From assembly GCF_000020665.1 (NCBI RefSeq), contig NC_011071.1:3276501-3340500 (forward strand): a stretch of DNA of 64,000 nucleotides, read 5' to 3'. This document shows, one piece after another, positions 1-6,931 of this stretch. The position numbers were made by a program, and so were the translations under genes. Position 1 is the stretch's first letter. Each line of letters opens with the position of its first letter. The stretch is from Stenotrophomonas maltophilia R551-3 (GTDB taxonomy: Bacteria; Pseudomonadota; Gammaproteobacteria; Xanthomonadales; Xanthomonadaceae). A model generated the notes under the pieces. That model was given only the letters and a program-made list of their open reading frames with translations. It was not told where the DNA came from and did no database searches.

Positions 1-837
1 GCCCTGCTCGGCCGCCCGGTGCAGTTCCGCAGCTCGATCGGCGCTGCAGGCAACGACCAGGCGCTGGACATCCTGCGCGAAGCCGCCGCCCAGGCCGGCT
101 TCGACCAGATCGATTTCCTTGAAGAACCCGCCGCAGCGGCCATGCATTACCACGCCGAAAGCCGCGAGCGGCATCAGGCCGTGATCGTCGACATCGGCGG
201 CGGTACCACTGACATTGCACATGCCGAAGTCGGCGGCGACGACGCACCGCGCATCCACCGCGCCTGGGGTATCGCCCGCGGCGGTACCGACATCGACCTG
301 GCGCTGAGCCTGTCCAGCTACATGCCGCTGTTCGGCCGCGGCATCACCCGCGTGCCCACCCACCACTACGTGGAGGCGGCCACCGTGCAGGACATGACCC
401 GGCAGCGCGATTTCCGCCAGCACAGCTACGACCACGTTGACGCCCCCTGGGGTGCACGCCTGCAGGCCCTGCAGGACACCGGCAACACCGCGCGCCTGTA
501 CCGCGATGTCGAACGCGCCAAGATCGCCCTCAGCGCCGCCAGTGAACACCGCAGCACGCTGGATTACATCGCCCGCGACCTGCATGCCGACAGCAGCGCC
601 GATGGCCTGGCCGCCGCCGCGCATGGCTACCTGGAGCAGATCCGGGAACTGCTGGCCCAGGTCCGCAATGACATTGGCGGCGACCCGGATGCGGTGTTCC
701 TGACCGGCGGCATGTCCCGCGCCGGCTACCTCCGCAAGGCAGTGGCCGAGGCCTTCCCGGGTGCCGACATGGTCCATGGCGAGCCCTCGCTGGGCGTGGT
801 CCAGGGCCTGGCGCTGGCGGCAGCCAGCCGGGATTAA
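1..837 (+). CDS. Hsp70-family chaperone (YegD-like), 3' part
   Basis: This is the C-terminal 278 residues of an Hsp70/actin-fold ATPase; the gene begins before the window. Visible family motifs are the second phosphate loop VDIGGGTTDIA (visible residues about 59-69), a following GIARGGTDID stretch and the adenosine-binding FLTGGMSRAGYL near visible residue 233. There is no long substrate-binding beta domain and no EEVD tail: the protein stops about 40 residues after the adenosine motif. This matches the short YegD-like Hsp70 paralogues rather than DnaK. The client and cofactor are unknown. The nucleotide-binding fold is clear; the YegD assignment is inference from length and motif spacing. 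Confidence 0.85.
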   Translation, partial: ALLGRPVQFRSSIGAAGNDQALDILREAAAQAGFDQIDFLEEPAAAAMHYHAESRERHQAVIVDIGGGTTDIAHAEVGGDDAPRIHRAWGIARGGTDIDLALSLSSYMPLFGRGITRVPTHHYVEAATVQDMTRQRDFRQHSYDHVDAPWGARLQALQDTGNTARLYRDVERAKIALSAASEHRSTLDYIARDLHADSSADGLAAAAHGYLEQIRELLAQVRNDIGGDPDAVFLTGGMSRAGYLRKAVAEAFPGADMVHGEPSLGVVQGLALAAASRD

Positions 838-974
838 CAAAACGTTACGCGGTCTGCGCTAACCTTGGCCGGCTAGAAAACCGCTGCACCGTCCACTGGC
901 CTCGCCGGTGTGTGTACCCATGGTGCAGCTTGGCCCGCCCAGCGGGTCTGGCGACCATGCCCTCTGGCTCGATC

Positions 975-1361
975 ATGGTCCGCGTACTACCCGAGCCGCC
1001 ATCGAGACCCGCTTTGGGCACCCGCCAGGCCCCTGTGGCCGTACAACCTGACGCTGAACCAGCACCCATCGACTGCCGCCGTTGTGACGCGGTCTGTTGC
1101 CGGTTGCCGGTCCTGCTGCAGCCCGGCGACCACGTGCCCGGCCAGTTCCTGTCGCGCGACACCCACGGCCGTGCCGTGATGGCGCGCAACGAGGAAGGCT
1201 GGTGTGCGGCAATCGATCCGTATCACCTGCGCTGCACGATCTATTCGCAGCGCCCGGCGATCTGCCGCCAGTTCTCGATGGGCGGCGACGACTGCCGCCG
1301 CGAGCGGCAGGACTACCTGCGCCAGGCCGAGTCCTGCGCGCTTTCCTCCCCTTCCACCTGA
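975..1361 (+). CDS. YkgJ-family cysteine-cluster protein
   Basis: A small protein with the cysteine pattern of the YkgJ/UPF0153 family, thought to bind zinc or an iron-sulfur centre: DCRRCDAVCC near the start, then single cysteines in GWCAA, LRCTIY, AICRQF and DDCRRER. The CTIYxxRPxICRxF segment is the most typical stretch. The biochemical role of the family is unsettled. The start is uncertain: in-frame ATG at 957 and 975, TTG at 1014 and GTG at 1035 are all possible, and the conserved part begins only after 1035, so a protein of about 108 residues is plausible. It ends 11 bases before the next gene. Confidence 0.75.
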   Translation: MVRVLPEPPSRPALGTRQAPVAVQPDAEPAPIDCRRCDAVCCRLPVLLQPGDHVPGQFLSRDTHGRAVMARNEEGWCAAIDPYHLRCTIYSQRPAICRQFSMGGDDCRRERQDYLRQAESCALSSPST

Positions 1362-1372
1362 CAGGAGCCACC

Positions 1373-1555
1373 ATGCCCCGCAAGGCAAAGACCCCCGCGA
1401 AGGCCAGCAACAGCATCCGCAGTGAACGCAAGGGCGCATCCGCCAGCACCGTGGTCAGCAGCGACTCGATCGCTTCGGACCTGGCCGCGTTCCGCAAGAG
1501 CGGTGGCAAGATCGAAGTTCTCGGTACCACCTGGGCGCTGAAGAAAGCCAGCTGA
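1373..1555 (+). CDS. Small basic hypothetical protein (60 aa)
   Basis: A 60-residue protein beginning MPRKAKTPAKAS. The N-terminal half is lysine/arginine- and serine-rich and probably disordered. The C-terminal half (about 31-60) has the look of a small folded unit, SDLAAFRKSGGKIEVLGTTW. A CAGGAG ribosome-binding site at 1362-1367, five bases before the ATG, supports the start and suggests translational linkage to the cysteine-cluster gene that ends at 1361. I do not recognise a named domain. The basic tail could bind nucleic acid, but that is only inference from composition. Confidence 0.65.
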   Translation: MPRKAKTPAKASNSIRSERKGASASTVVSSDSIASDLAAFRKSGGKIEVLGTTWALKKAS

Positions 1556-1604
1556 CCCTCCCCCGACCGCGGCGGCGCTGCCGCCGCGGCCTGCCGGACC
1601 GCGC

Positions 1605-2486
1605 TCAGCGGTCCAGGCGTACCCGTACGCTGCCCGAATGCGATTCGATGCGGATGTCACCGTCACCGCCGCCCAGTCGTGTGTCCAGTCGGCTGCCCGG
1701 CCCATAACGCGGCCGCTCGACGTTACCGGCGTCACTGTTGATCGAACCACTGAAGCTGTTCACCGACAGCTGTGCCGACACAGTGCGCGGCAAGCGCAGG
1801 TTGACCGATGCACTCACCGACTCGACATTGATGCGGCCACCCGGTGCCAGTCCGGTCGCCGCCAGGTCAATGCCACCGGATACCGTCTCCACCGCCAGCC
1901 GCTGGATGCGTCCAGCATCGACATCGACCCGGCCCGATACGGTCTGCGCACCGATATCACCTGACACTCCCCCGCCCGCCTCGATGCGGCCACTGACCGT
2001 GTTCACGTCCAGCTGGGGCGTCTGCAGGCGCGCAGTGACATCGCCGCTGACCGTGTTGAGCTTGCTGTCACCACTGCGGCCGGAGGCGACGAGGTTGCCG
2101 CTGACCGAGTCGGCCTGCAGGCGGCGCACATCGATGCCGCTGATGTCCTGGTTGGCACTGATGGTGCTCAACCGCAGTTCGACCGCACGAGGCACGTTCA
2201 ATACCAGCGTGGCGCCGCCATTGTTGTTGCGGTTCGGATACTCGATCTCCCAGCGCACGCGGTTGGCACTCTTCTCCTGCCGCAGCTGCAGGCCATCGCT
2301 GAGCGTGCCGGTCAGCTGTACATCGTTGCGGTCCCAGCCGCGCACGGTCACCTTGCCAGCCACGTTGCTCAGCTCGATGCGGCCGCCGGAGGCCACATTG
2401 TGGCGCTCATTGATCTGGGTATCGGCCAGCGCCACGGCCGGCACCAGCAACAGGGCCACGCAGCAGGAAATCAAGGGTCGGATCAT
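1605..2486 (-). CDS. DUF4097-family beta-repeat envelope protein
   Basis: A 293-residue exported protein with a typical signal peptide (MIRPLISCC then a hydrophobic core ending AVALA). The mature part is a run of short beta repeats with recurring TVSG, SVSG, SFSGS and SHSGS motifs, as in DUF4097/DUF4098 proteins that form a single-stranded beta-helix-like fold. Function is unknown for the family; members often sit beside ECF sigma factors. Here it is the last gene of a sigma/anti-sigma operon, 12 bases after the anti-sigma stop, so it is likely both a target and an output of that sigma factor. It presumably acts in the periplasm or on the outer surface. Confidence 0.85.
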   Translation of the reverse strand: MIRPLISCCVALLLVPAVALADTQINERHNVASGGRIELSNVAGKVTVRGWDRNDVQLTGTLSDGLQLRQEKSANRVRWEIEYPNRNNNGGATLVLNVPRAVELRLSTISANQDISGIDVRRLQADSVSGNLVASGRSGDSKLNTVSGDVTARLQTPQLDVNTVSGRIEAGGGVSGDIGAQTVSGRVDVDAGRIQRLAVETVSGGIDLAATGLAPGGRINVESVSASVNLRLPRTVSAQLSVNSFSGSINSDAGNVERPRYGPGSRLDTRLGGGDGDIRIESHSGSVRVRLDR

Positions 2487-2498
2487 GGGGGTTCTCCT

Positions 2499-3032
2499 TC
2501 AGGTCGTCAGGCCAGCAGCGGCGGCTTGTGCCGCCTGCCGGGTCAATTCCAGCCGCAGCGAATAGGTCCGCTTCAGCTGGCCAAGCAGGTGCGGGGCGCG
2601 CGGATCCTGCGCCATCGCCGCACGGATCTGAGCCGCACTTTCATCAAGTTCGAGCAGTGCCGGCTGCCACTCCGCCGCACGCCCATCGGGCAACGAGGCT
2701 ACGGCCTGCCGGTACTGCTCGGTCATTGCCGCCGCCTGCAACTGCAGCGGAGACAACGGCAGTGCATCCGGTGGTGCATGCCGCCACGGCGCCACCGCGT
2801 ACAGCGCAAGACTGGCGGCCAGCGCAGCACCCACCGGCAACCACCAGCGGCGACGTGGGCGCAGCGGCAGGGCCACCACGTTGTCCGCCGGCGCGGAGTC
2901 CGCGGGCGCTTCGCGCGGCGGCAGCTGCGCCGACAGGCGTGCCCAGCCATCGGTGGGTACGCTGCGTTCGGCCGGCAGCGCGCGCAGGCGTGCCAGCAGA
3001 TCGTGGTCGGAATCGTGGTCGTGTGTACTCAT
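2499..3032 (-). CDS. Putative membrane anti-sigma factor
   Basis: A 177-residue protein with a cytoplasmic N-terminal half (MSTHDHDSDHDLLARLRALP), one hydrophobic segment at about residues 64-83 after an RPRRRWW positive patch, and a periplasmic alpha-helical tail rich in Ala and Gln. This layout and the four-base ATGA overlap with the upstream ECF sigma gene fit a membrane-bound anti-sigma factor. It lacks an obvious HxxxCxxC zinc motif, so it is not of the ZAS type. The start ATG at 3032 is fixed by that overlap. Role is inferred mainly from position and topology. Confidence 0.7.
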   Translation of the reverse strand: MSTHDHDSDHDLLARLRALPAERSVPTDGWARLSAQLPPREAPADSAPADNVVALPLRPRRRWWLPVGAALAASLALYAVAPWRHAPPDALPLSPLQLQAAAMTEQYRQAVASLPDGRAAEWQPALLELDESAAQIRAAMAQDPRAPHLLGQLKRTYSLRLELTRQAAQAAAAGLTT

Positions 3033-3607
3033 GTCATGTCTCCCAGCCGTGCGCGCAACAAGCCGCGCGCACGATGCAACTGTGCCTTGGAACTGCCGAC
3101 GGCCATCTGCAACTGCTCGGCGATTTCCTGGTGTTTCCAGCCTTCGATGTCGTGCAGTACCAGTACTGCACGTGCCCGTGGTGGCAGCGTCGACAGCGCC
3201 CGTTCGAGATCGCGTTCGGTGCCGGCGCAGCGGTCGTGCACTGCCAGTTCCTGCAACCCTCCGTCCACTTCGTCGAGGCTGTCGTGATCCTGCCCGGCAG
3301 CACGCCCACGCAGTTCCATCAGCGCGGCGTTGACGCCCAGGCGATGCAGCCAGGTCGACAGGCTGCTCTCGAAACGGAACCCCGGCAGCGCCTTCCACGC
3401 CTGCAGGAACGCTTCCTGCAATGCGTCTTCTGCACGTGCCTGCTGGCCGCCGCACAGCCGCCACAACACGGCGAACACGCGCGGTGCATGGCGCCGGTAC
3501 AGCAGTTCATAGGCAGCGGTGTCGCCAGCGGCCGCCGCCCGCACCAGAGCGGGTTCGTCGACGGCGTCGTTGGCGGCAGGCGGCGCGGGCATGGTGGTGT
3601 CGAGCAT
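3029..3607 (-). CDS. ECF RNA polymerase sigma factor
   Basis: An ECF-type sigma-70 factor with region 2 (DTAAYELLYRRHAPRV, then RAEDALQEAFLQAW and STWLHRLGVNAAL) and region 4 (LPPRARAVLVLHDIEGWKHQEIAEQL, helix-turn-helix ending SSKAQLHRARGLLRARL). It directs core polymerase to a private promoter set. It heads a three-gene operon with an anti-sigma factor and a DUF4097 protein, so the system probably reports an envelope signal. The ATG at 3607 begins MLDTTMPAPP; ATG 3592 is an alternative, and an upstream in-frame start at 3658 would lie in a palindromic sequence. No strong ribosome-binding site settles the choice. Confidence 0.85.
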   Translation of the reverse strand: MLDTTMPAPPAANDAVDEPALVRAAAAGDTAAYELLYRRHAPRVFAVLWRLCGGQQARAEDALQEAFLQAWKALPGFRFESSLSTWLHRLGVNAALMELRGRAAGQDHDSLDEVDGGLQELAVHDRCAGTERDLERALSTLPPRARAVLVLHDIEGWKHQEIAEQLQMAVGSSKAQLHRARGLLRARLGDMT

Positions 3608-3643
3608 ATCGCTTGGATGCGGCGACCCTGCAAAAGGTTTAAG

Positions 3644-3657
3644 GCGGTCGACCGCCA
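3644..3657. promoter_or_regulatory. 14-bp palindrome upstream of ECF sigma operon
   Basis: The perfect palindrome GGCGGTCGACCGCC lies between the ECF sigma gene and the divergent small membrane-protein gene. Its place in a short divergent gap makes it a candidate operator for either gene. No protein is known to bind it; a chance palindrome in GC-rich DNA is possible. Confidence 0.3.
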
Positions 3658-3705
3658 ACGTGATGCAACCTTTTCGGCGGCTGCTGCATCCATGGTAGGT
3701 CTTTC

Positions 3706-3912
3706 ATGAAAATGCCGTCCGGGAGCCCTGCCATGTCCAGCCCATCCTGCGCCGCCCTGCTGGTGATCGCCGCCTGCGTCGTGCTGCAGGCACTGGGCCT
3801 GTCACTGCAGCTGCGTCCCGACAACGGCCGCGCCTGCCTGCAGCAGCATCGCCAGGAACTGGTCTGCCTGGCCTGGACACCCACGGTCGAATCGCCGGCA
3901 CGCGCCGGGTAA
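3706..3912 (+). CDS. Small hypothetical membrane protein
   Basis: A short protein of 68 residues (or 59 from ATG 3733, beginning MSSPSC) with one hydrophobic helix, ALLVIAACVVLQALGLSLQL, followed by a polar tail with two cysteines (RACLQQHRQELVCLAW). It is divergent from the ECF sigma operon and 35 bases before the mechanosensitive channel gene. I recognise no family. The tail could be periplasmic and disulfide-bonded, but this is inference from composition. It may also be a non-coding stretch, as codon evidence is limited by its length. Confidence 0.45.
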   Translation: MKMPSGSPAMSSPSCAALLVIAACVVLQALGLSLQLRPDNGRACLQQHRQELVCLAWTPTVESPARAG

Positions 3913-3947
3913 CATCAGGGGTTGTTACCGCCACCTGTTTTCGTCCC

Positions 3948-4541
3948 ATGATGTTGTCGCTGAAGGATCACCTGCCGCCCTGGACCCACCCGTGGCTGCA
4001 TGACGTGGGTATCGCCGTGAAGATCCTGCTGACCCTGCTCGCCGCCTGGCTGGTCAGGGTGCTGGCACGGCGCCTGATCCGCCGCTTCGCCGAGCACTAC
4101 ACACTGCCGCCGGAGATGGCGATGGGCGGGCGCCGGATCAGCAGCTTCGTGGTCTATTTCAGCGCGCTGCTTTACATCCTCAGCCTGCTGGGCGCGTCAC
4201 CTTCGGTGCTGTGGACTGCGTTCACCGGTTTCGCCGCCGTGGGCGCGGTGGCCTTCTTCGCGGCCTGGAGCGTGCTGTCCAACATTTTCTGCACGCTGCT
4301 GATCTTCACCACCCGCCCGTTCCGCCTGCACGATTACATCGAAGTACTGGAGAACGGTGAGAAGCCGGGCCTGAAGGGCCGGGTGATCGACGTGAACCTG
4401 ATCTACACCACGCTGCAGGAAACCGGCGACGGCCACGAGGGCACGGTGCTGCAGCTGCCGAACAACCTGTTCTTCCAGCGCACGGTGCGCCGCTGGCGTG
4501 ACCCGGCGCAGGCCCCTGGCGGCATCCAGGGCGACGGCTGA
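3948..4541 (+). CDS. Small MscS-family mechanosensitive channel
   Basis: A 197-residue inner-membrane protein with three predicted transmembrane helices (about 19-40, 65-85 and 90-118). The last is the Ala/Gly-rich pore helix (FTGFAAVGAVAFFAAWSVLSN) typical of MscS. A short beta domain follows (RPFRLHDYIEV to LQLPNNLFF). It should open under membrane tension and release solutes in hypo-osmotic shock. It lacks the large C-terminal vestibule of E. coli MscS (286 aa), so it belongs to the short single-domain forms. ATG 3948 and ATG 3951 are adjacent possible starts. The 3' end runs directly into the repeat-rich region. Confidence 0.9.
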   Translation: MMLSLKDHLPPWTHPWLHDVGIAVKILLTLLAAWLVRVLARRLIRRFAEHYTLPPEMAMGGRRISSFVVYFSALLYILSLLGASPSVLWTAFTGFAAVGAVAFFAAWSVLSNIFCTLLIFTTRPFRLHDYIEVLENGEKPGLKGRVIDVNLIYTTLQETGDGHEGTVLQLPNNLFFQRTVRRWRDPAQAPGGIQGDG

Positions 4542-4641
4542 GGGTGGTTTTCGGCAGGGCTGCGCCCTGCACCCGCTACGAGCTGGAGCAACAGCACCAG
4601 CAACAGCCGAAGCAACGCCAAAAGCTGGCTTCCTGTGGGAT

Positions 4642-4743
4642 GGCGGGGTGAGTCCGGTGGCGGGAGACGCCGTAAACCCGTCCATGGGGGCTTGGCCGCG
4701 GCATCCATGCCGCGGACACTCCCGCCACCGGACCCACCCCGCC
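4642..4743 (+). repeat. Long intergenic palindrome, copy 1
   Basis: Arms 4642-4666 and 4719-4743 pair at 24 of 25 positions. The 52-nt core (4667-4718) contains GCCGTAAACCCGTCC and an inner hairpin CCGCGGCATCCATGCCGCGG. It lies 101 bases past the mscS-like stop. The orientation is called plus because the CGTAAACCCGTCC core reads on this strand. Confidence 0.85.
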
Positions 4744-4845
4744 TTCGACAGATTTCCGCGATCTGCCGGAACGGCACGGGGTCGGATCCCGTTGCTACGC
4801 AACGGGCTCTGATTCCAATTTGACTATCGATATCTGACAGATTTC

Positions 4846-4868
4846 ATCCATGCATGGCGTGGATCTAC
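4846..4868 (-). repeat. GTAG-headed short palindrome (SMAG-like)
   Basis: On the minus strand this reads GTAGATCCACGCCATG and closes as a short hairpin (ATCCA/TGGAT arms). It matches the GTAG-headed SMAG repeat type described for S. maltophilia. Confidence 0.65.
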
Positions 4869-4950
4869 CAGATCGCGGGAATCTGTCAGAGGCGGGGCGG
4901 TGTCGGAGTGCGGGGTGTCCGCGGCATGGATGCCGCGGCCAAGCCCCCAT

Positions 4951-4953
4951 GGA
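4951..4953. repeat. IS target-site duplication, left
   Basis: GGA immediately outside the left IS end, repeated at 6382-6384. A 3-bp duplication is usual for IS3-family transposition. Confidence 0.75.
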
Positions 4954-4981
4954 TGAAGTGACCCCCGAGACTTGGACGGGG

Positions 4982-5815
4982 TCAGGCGGCCGATTGGGCC
5001 TGCTCCCGGTACTTTATCGGGCTGAGACCTTTCAGTTTCAGTTTGATGCGCTCTTCGTTGTAGTACTGGATGTATTCCACCAGCCCAGCTTCCAGACTCT
5101 CGATGCTGTCAAAGCTGTTCAGGTAGAAGAATTCCGACTTCAGCGTCCCAAAGAAGCTCTCCATCGCCGCATTGTCCAGGCAGTTGCCGCGCCGGGACAT
5201 GCTTTGTTTCAACGAGTGCTTTTCCAGCATGTGCCGGTAGTTTTCATGCTGGTACTGCCAGCCCTGGTCGGAGTGGATCATGGGGCGCTCATCCGGGGGA
5301 AGCTTCTTGATGGCCTCCTCCAGCATTTGGCCCACCAGATCAAATACGGGCCGACGCTTGATCTGATAAGCCACGATTTCGCCGTTGTAGAGGTCCATGA
5401 TCGGCGACAGGTACAGCTTCATGCCCTGCACCTTGAACTCGGTCACGTCAGTCACCCATTTCTGGTTGGGGCGCTCGGCATGGAACTGGCGATTGAGGTC
5501 ATTGCCAACCACAACGTTGGCCGCCCCCTTGAAGGCCTGGTAGCGCTTCACACGCACCCGCGATTTCAGCCCCATCTCCCCCATCAGGCGCTGAACCCGC
5601 TTGTGATTGGTCCGATGGCCCTGATTGGCTAATTCCAGCGTCACCGTGCGATAGCCATAGCGCCCTTGGCTTTGATCGTAGATTGCACGGATGCGCTCGC
5701 ACAGCTGTGCCTCGTCCTGATCCGGATGGGCCAGGACATGGTTCTGGTAATAGAACGTACTGCGTGACAGCTCAGCTGCTTCGAGCAGAAGCGACAGCGT
5801 ATGAACCTGCCTCAA
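4982..5815 (-). CDS. IS3-family transposase OrfB (DDE integrase domain)
   Basis: The catalytic half of the transposase, about 277 residues. An N-terminal HTH_21-like region (LCERIRAIYDQSQGRYGYRTV) precedes the rve integrase core, with DDE residues visible in WVTDVTEF (D), MIHSDQGWQY (D) and NAAMESFFGTLKSEF (E), and the usual C-terminal YIQYYNEERIKLKLKGLSPIKY. The separate reading frame would start with TTG at 5815, overlapping the orfA stop as TTGA. The functional product is more likely an OrfAB fusion made by -1 slippage at 5878-5884, since the -1 frame is open from the A7 run onward. Confidence 0.93.
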   Translation of the reverse strand: MRQVHTLSLLLEAAELSRSTFYYQNHVLAHPDQDEAQLCERIRAIYDQSQGRYGYRTVTLELANQGHRTNHKRVQRLMGEMGLKSRVRVKRYQAFKGAANVVVGNDLNRQFHAERPNQKWVTDVTEFKVQGMKLYLSPIMDLYNGEIVAYQIKRRPVFDLVGQMLEEAIKKLPPDERPMIHSDQGWQYQHENYRHMLEKHSLKQSMSRRGNCLDNAAMESFFGTLKSEFFYLNSFDSIESLEAGLVEYIQYYNEERIKLKLKGLSPIKYREQAQSAA

Positions 5816-6333
5816 TCCTTGGACGGCTTGCGCTTTGCGTCCTGCGCCGCCTGCTCTTCCCGGATCAAGGCATCGAGTTTTTTTAGGTAGTCGGTCTCCG
5901 CACGCAGATAGGCGACTTCCTTGAGCAGCTCATCGCGGCTCATATCTTCAGGTGGCTTGGACGAACGGGTCTTTTTCATCGGCTTTCGGGGCGGCGGCGG
6001 AGGGGGTGCCAACGCTTGGGCACCGCCTTGAGCATACAGGCGCCGCCATCGCCCCACCGCGCCGGCATCGCCAATTTGAAAGTAGGTGGTGGCCTCCCGC
6101 CCGGACATGCCGTCCTGGCTCATTTTCTCCAGGACAGCCAGCTTGAACGGGAGGTCATAGAACCGGGCCTGGCGATGAAATCCTCGCCAACCATGCAGCC
6201 GATAGGTCGCCACCCAGCGCCTGACCGTGGAGAACTCCAGGCCGTGGCGACGGGCAATGGCTTTGACCGATGTGGAGGTCTTGCAGGCCTCTTTGGCGAC
6301 CTGCAGTTTGAAACGCGCGTCGTATCTGTTCAT
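5812..6333 (-). CDS. IS3-family OrfA (DNA-binding half)
   Basis: A 173-residue protein with two helix-turn-helix segments: KEACKTSTSVKAIARRHGLEFSTVRRWV at about 12-39, and a second around GMSGREATTYFQIGDAGAVGRW. A proline linker follows (APPPPPPRKP), then a leucine-zipper-like helix ending YLRAETDYLKKLDALI, as in IS150-type OrfA proteins. ATG 6333 is preceded by GAGGGA; a TTG at 6363 is also in frame. It binds the terminal repeats and, by frameshifting, supplies the N-terminus of the OrfAB transposase. Confidence 0.9.
   Translation of the reverse strand: MNRYDARFKLQVAKEACKTSTSVKAIARRHGLEFSTVRRWVATYRLHGWRGFHRQARFYDLPFKLAVLEKMSQDGMSGREATTYFQIGDAGAVGRWRRLYAQGGAQALAPPPPPPRKPMKKTRSSKPPEDMSRDELLKEVAYLRAETDYLKKLDALIREEQAAQDAKRKPSKD
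5878..5884 (-). promoter_or_regulatory. A7 slippery site for -1 frameshift (orfA to orfB)
   Basis: The minus strand reads CTA AAA AAA CTC in the orfA frame, giving an A-AAA-AAA heptamer. A -1 slip continues as ACT CGA TGC CTT and stays open into orfB. This is the expected place for programmed frameshifting in IS3 elements; it has not been tested here. Confidence 0.7.
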
Positions 6334-6381
6334 GTATCCCTCGGGGTTGGATCTGGTGTCCAATTCCCGGGGGTCACTTCA

Positions 6382-6384
6382 GGA
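6382..6384. repeat. IS target-site duplication, right
   Basis: GGA immediately outside the right IS end, matching 4951-4953. Confidence 0.75.
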
Positions 6385-6504
6385 CGGGTTCACGGCGTCC
6401 CCGCACTCCGACACCGCCCCGCCATCCCACGTAATGCCCGCTTTTGACGTTGAAGTTGACGTTGCTTCGGCAGGTGCAGGGCCGCAAGCCCTGCCGAACA
6501 ACCT

Positions 6505-6777
6505 TTACCTCAACTGGCTGTCCTTGCTGCCACGGCGGTTGTAGCCGGCATGCGCCTGCTCTTCGTCGTCATGCACCTGCTGGCACGCCACGCACAGCCG
6601 CGCACCCGGCACGGCCTGACGCCGCGCCAACGGGATCGGCGCGTCGCATTCCTCACAATGTTCCAGACCAGGACCCTCGCGCAGCTGGCGCCGCGCGCGG
6701 GCGATCGCATCGTCGACGGTGGCGTCGATCTGGTCCTGGACCGCGCCGTCTCCCGCCCAACCGGTGGCCATGGCCAT
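6505..6777 (-). CDS. DksA/TraR-family C4 zinc-finger protein
   Basis: A 90-residue protein with the TraR/DksA C-terminal zinc-finger signature: HCEECDAPIPLARRQAVPGA then LCVACQQVHD, giving a C-x2-C...C-x2-C metal site at about residues 41-65. The N-terminal helix (DQIDATVDDAIARARRQL) is short. It therefore resembles the small YbiI-like members rather than DksA (about 150 aa) and may or may not reach the RNA polymerase secondary channel. The minus strand has GGAGG just before ATG 6777; ATG 6771 gives better spacing. The gene is convergent with mscS across the repeat region. Confidence 0.85.
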   Translation of the reverse strand: MAMATGWAGDGAVQDQIDATVDDAIARARRQLREGPGLEHCEECDAPIPLARRQAVPGARLCVACQQVHDDEEQAHAGYNRRGSKDSQLR

Positions 6778-6896
6778 CCTCCGCAGGTGTGTCGCCTGAT
6801 ATGGGGACGATACACCGCAGAGTGAACGGTAGCGCCGGGCAATGACCGGCGGGCCTTCAGCAAGCTGAGCAGAAGGCAGACGGGCCGGATCAGGCC

Positions 6897-6925
6897 GATT
6901 GCGGCTTAATCCCCTCCGTCCCCTT
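6897..6925. repeat. Half copy of GGGGACGGAGGGGATTAAG repeat
   Basis: One arm only, CTTAATCCCCTCCGTCCCC followed by T6. The paired forms occur at 30606-30683 and 31420-31495. It lies just past the stop of the DUF2058 gene (6932, minus strand), so it may contribute to the 3' end of that transcript. Confidence 0.6.
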
Positions 6926-6931
6926 TTTTGC

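Larger units (their letters stand above)
4542..4953. other. Intergenic repeat mosaic, left half of composite unit
   Basis: No credible gene is present. In order the stretch holds a short GCAGGGC/GCCCTGC hairpin (4554-4570), a CAAC-rich spacer (about 4580-4630), long palindrome copy 1 (4642-4743), a CGACAGATTTCCGCG box (4747-4761), a degenerate GGGGTCGGATCC hairpin (about 4779-4815), a GTAG-type short palindrome (4846-4868), a mirrored ATCTGTCAGA box and the left arm of long palindrome copy 2 (from 4891). Copy 2 is cut at 4953 by the IS3 insertion and continues at 6382. The GACAG boxes at 4747 and 4889 face each other as an imperfect inverted repeat of about 20 bp. Confidence 0.75.
4954..6381 (-). 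mobile_element. IS3-family insertion sequence, complete (1,428 bp)
   Basis: The ends are 24-bp imperfect inverted repeats starting TGAAGTGACCCCC (4954 onward) and ending GGGGGTCACTTCA (to 6381), with two mismatches, and TG...CA termini. GGA target duplicates flank it. It carries orfA and orfB in overlapping frames with an A7 slippery run. Both frames and both ends are intact, so the element may still be active. It landed inside an intergenic palindrome, so it probably harmed no gene. The similarity is to the IS150-like part of the family, judged from orfA length and the orfB motifs. Confidence 0.92.
4891..6423 (-). repeat. Long intergenic palindrome, copy 2, split by IS3 element
   Basis: Left part 4891-4953 and right part 6385-6423. 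The arms (4891-4915 and 6399-6423) are perfectly complementary over 25 bp. Removing 4954-6384 (the IS plus one GGA) leaves a core of exactly 52 nt, the same as in eight uninterrupted copies. The core is in minus orientation, facing copy 1. Confidence 0.85.
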
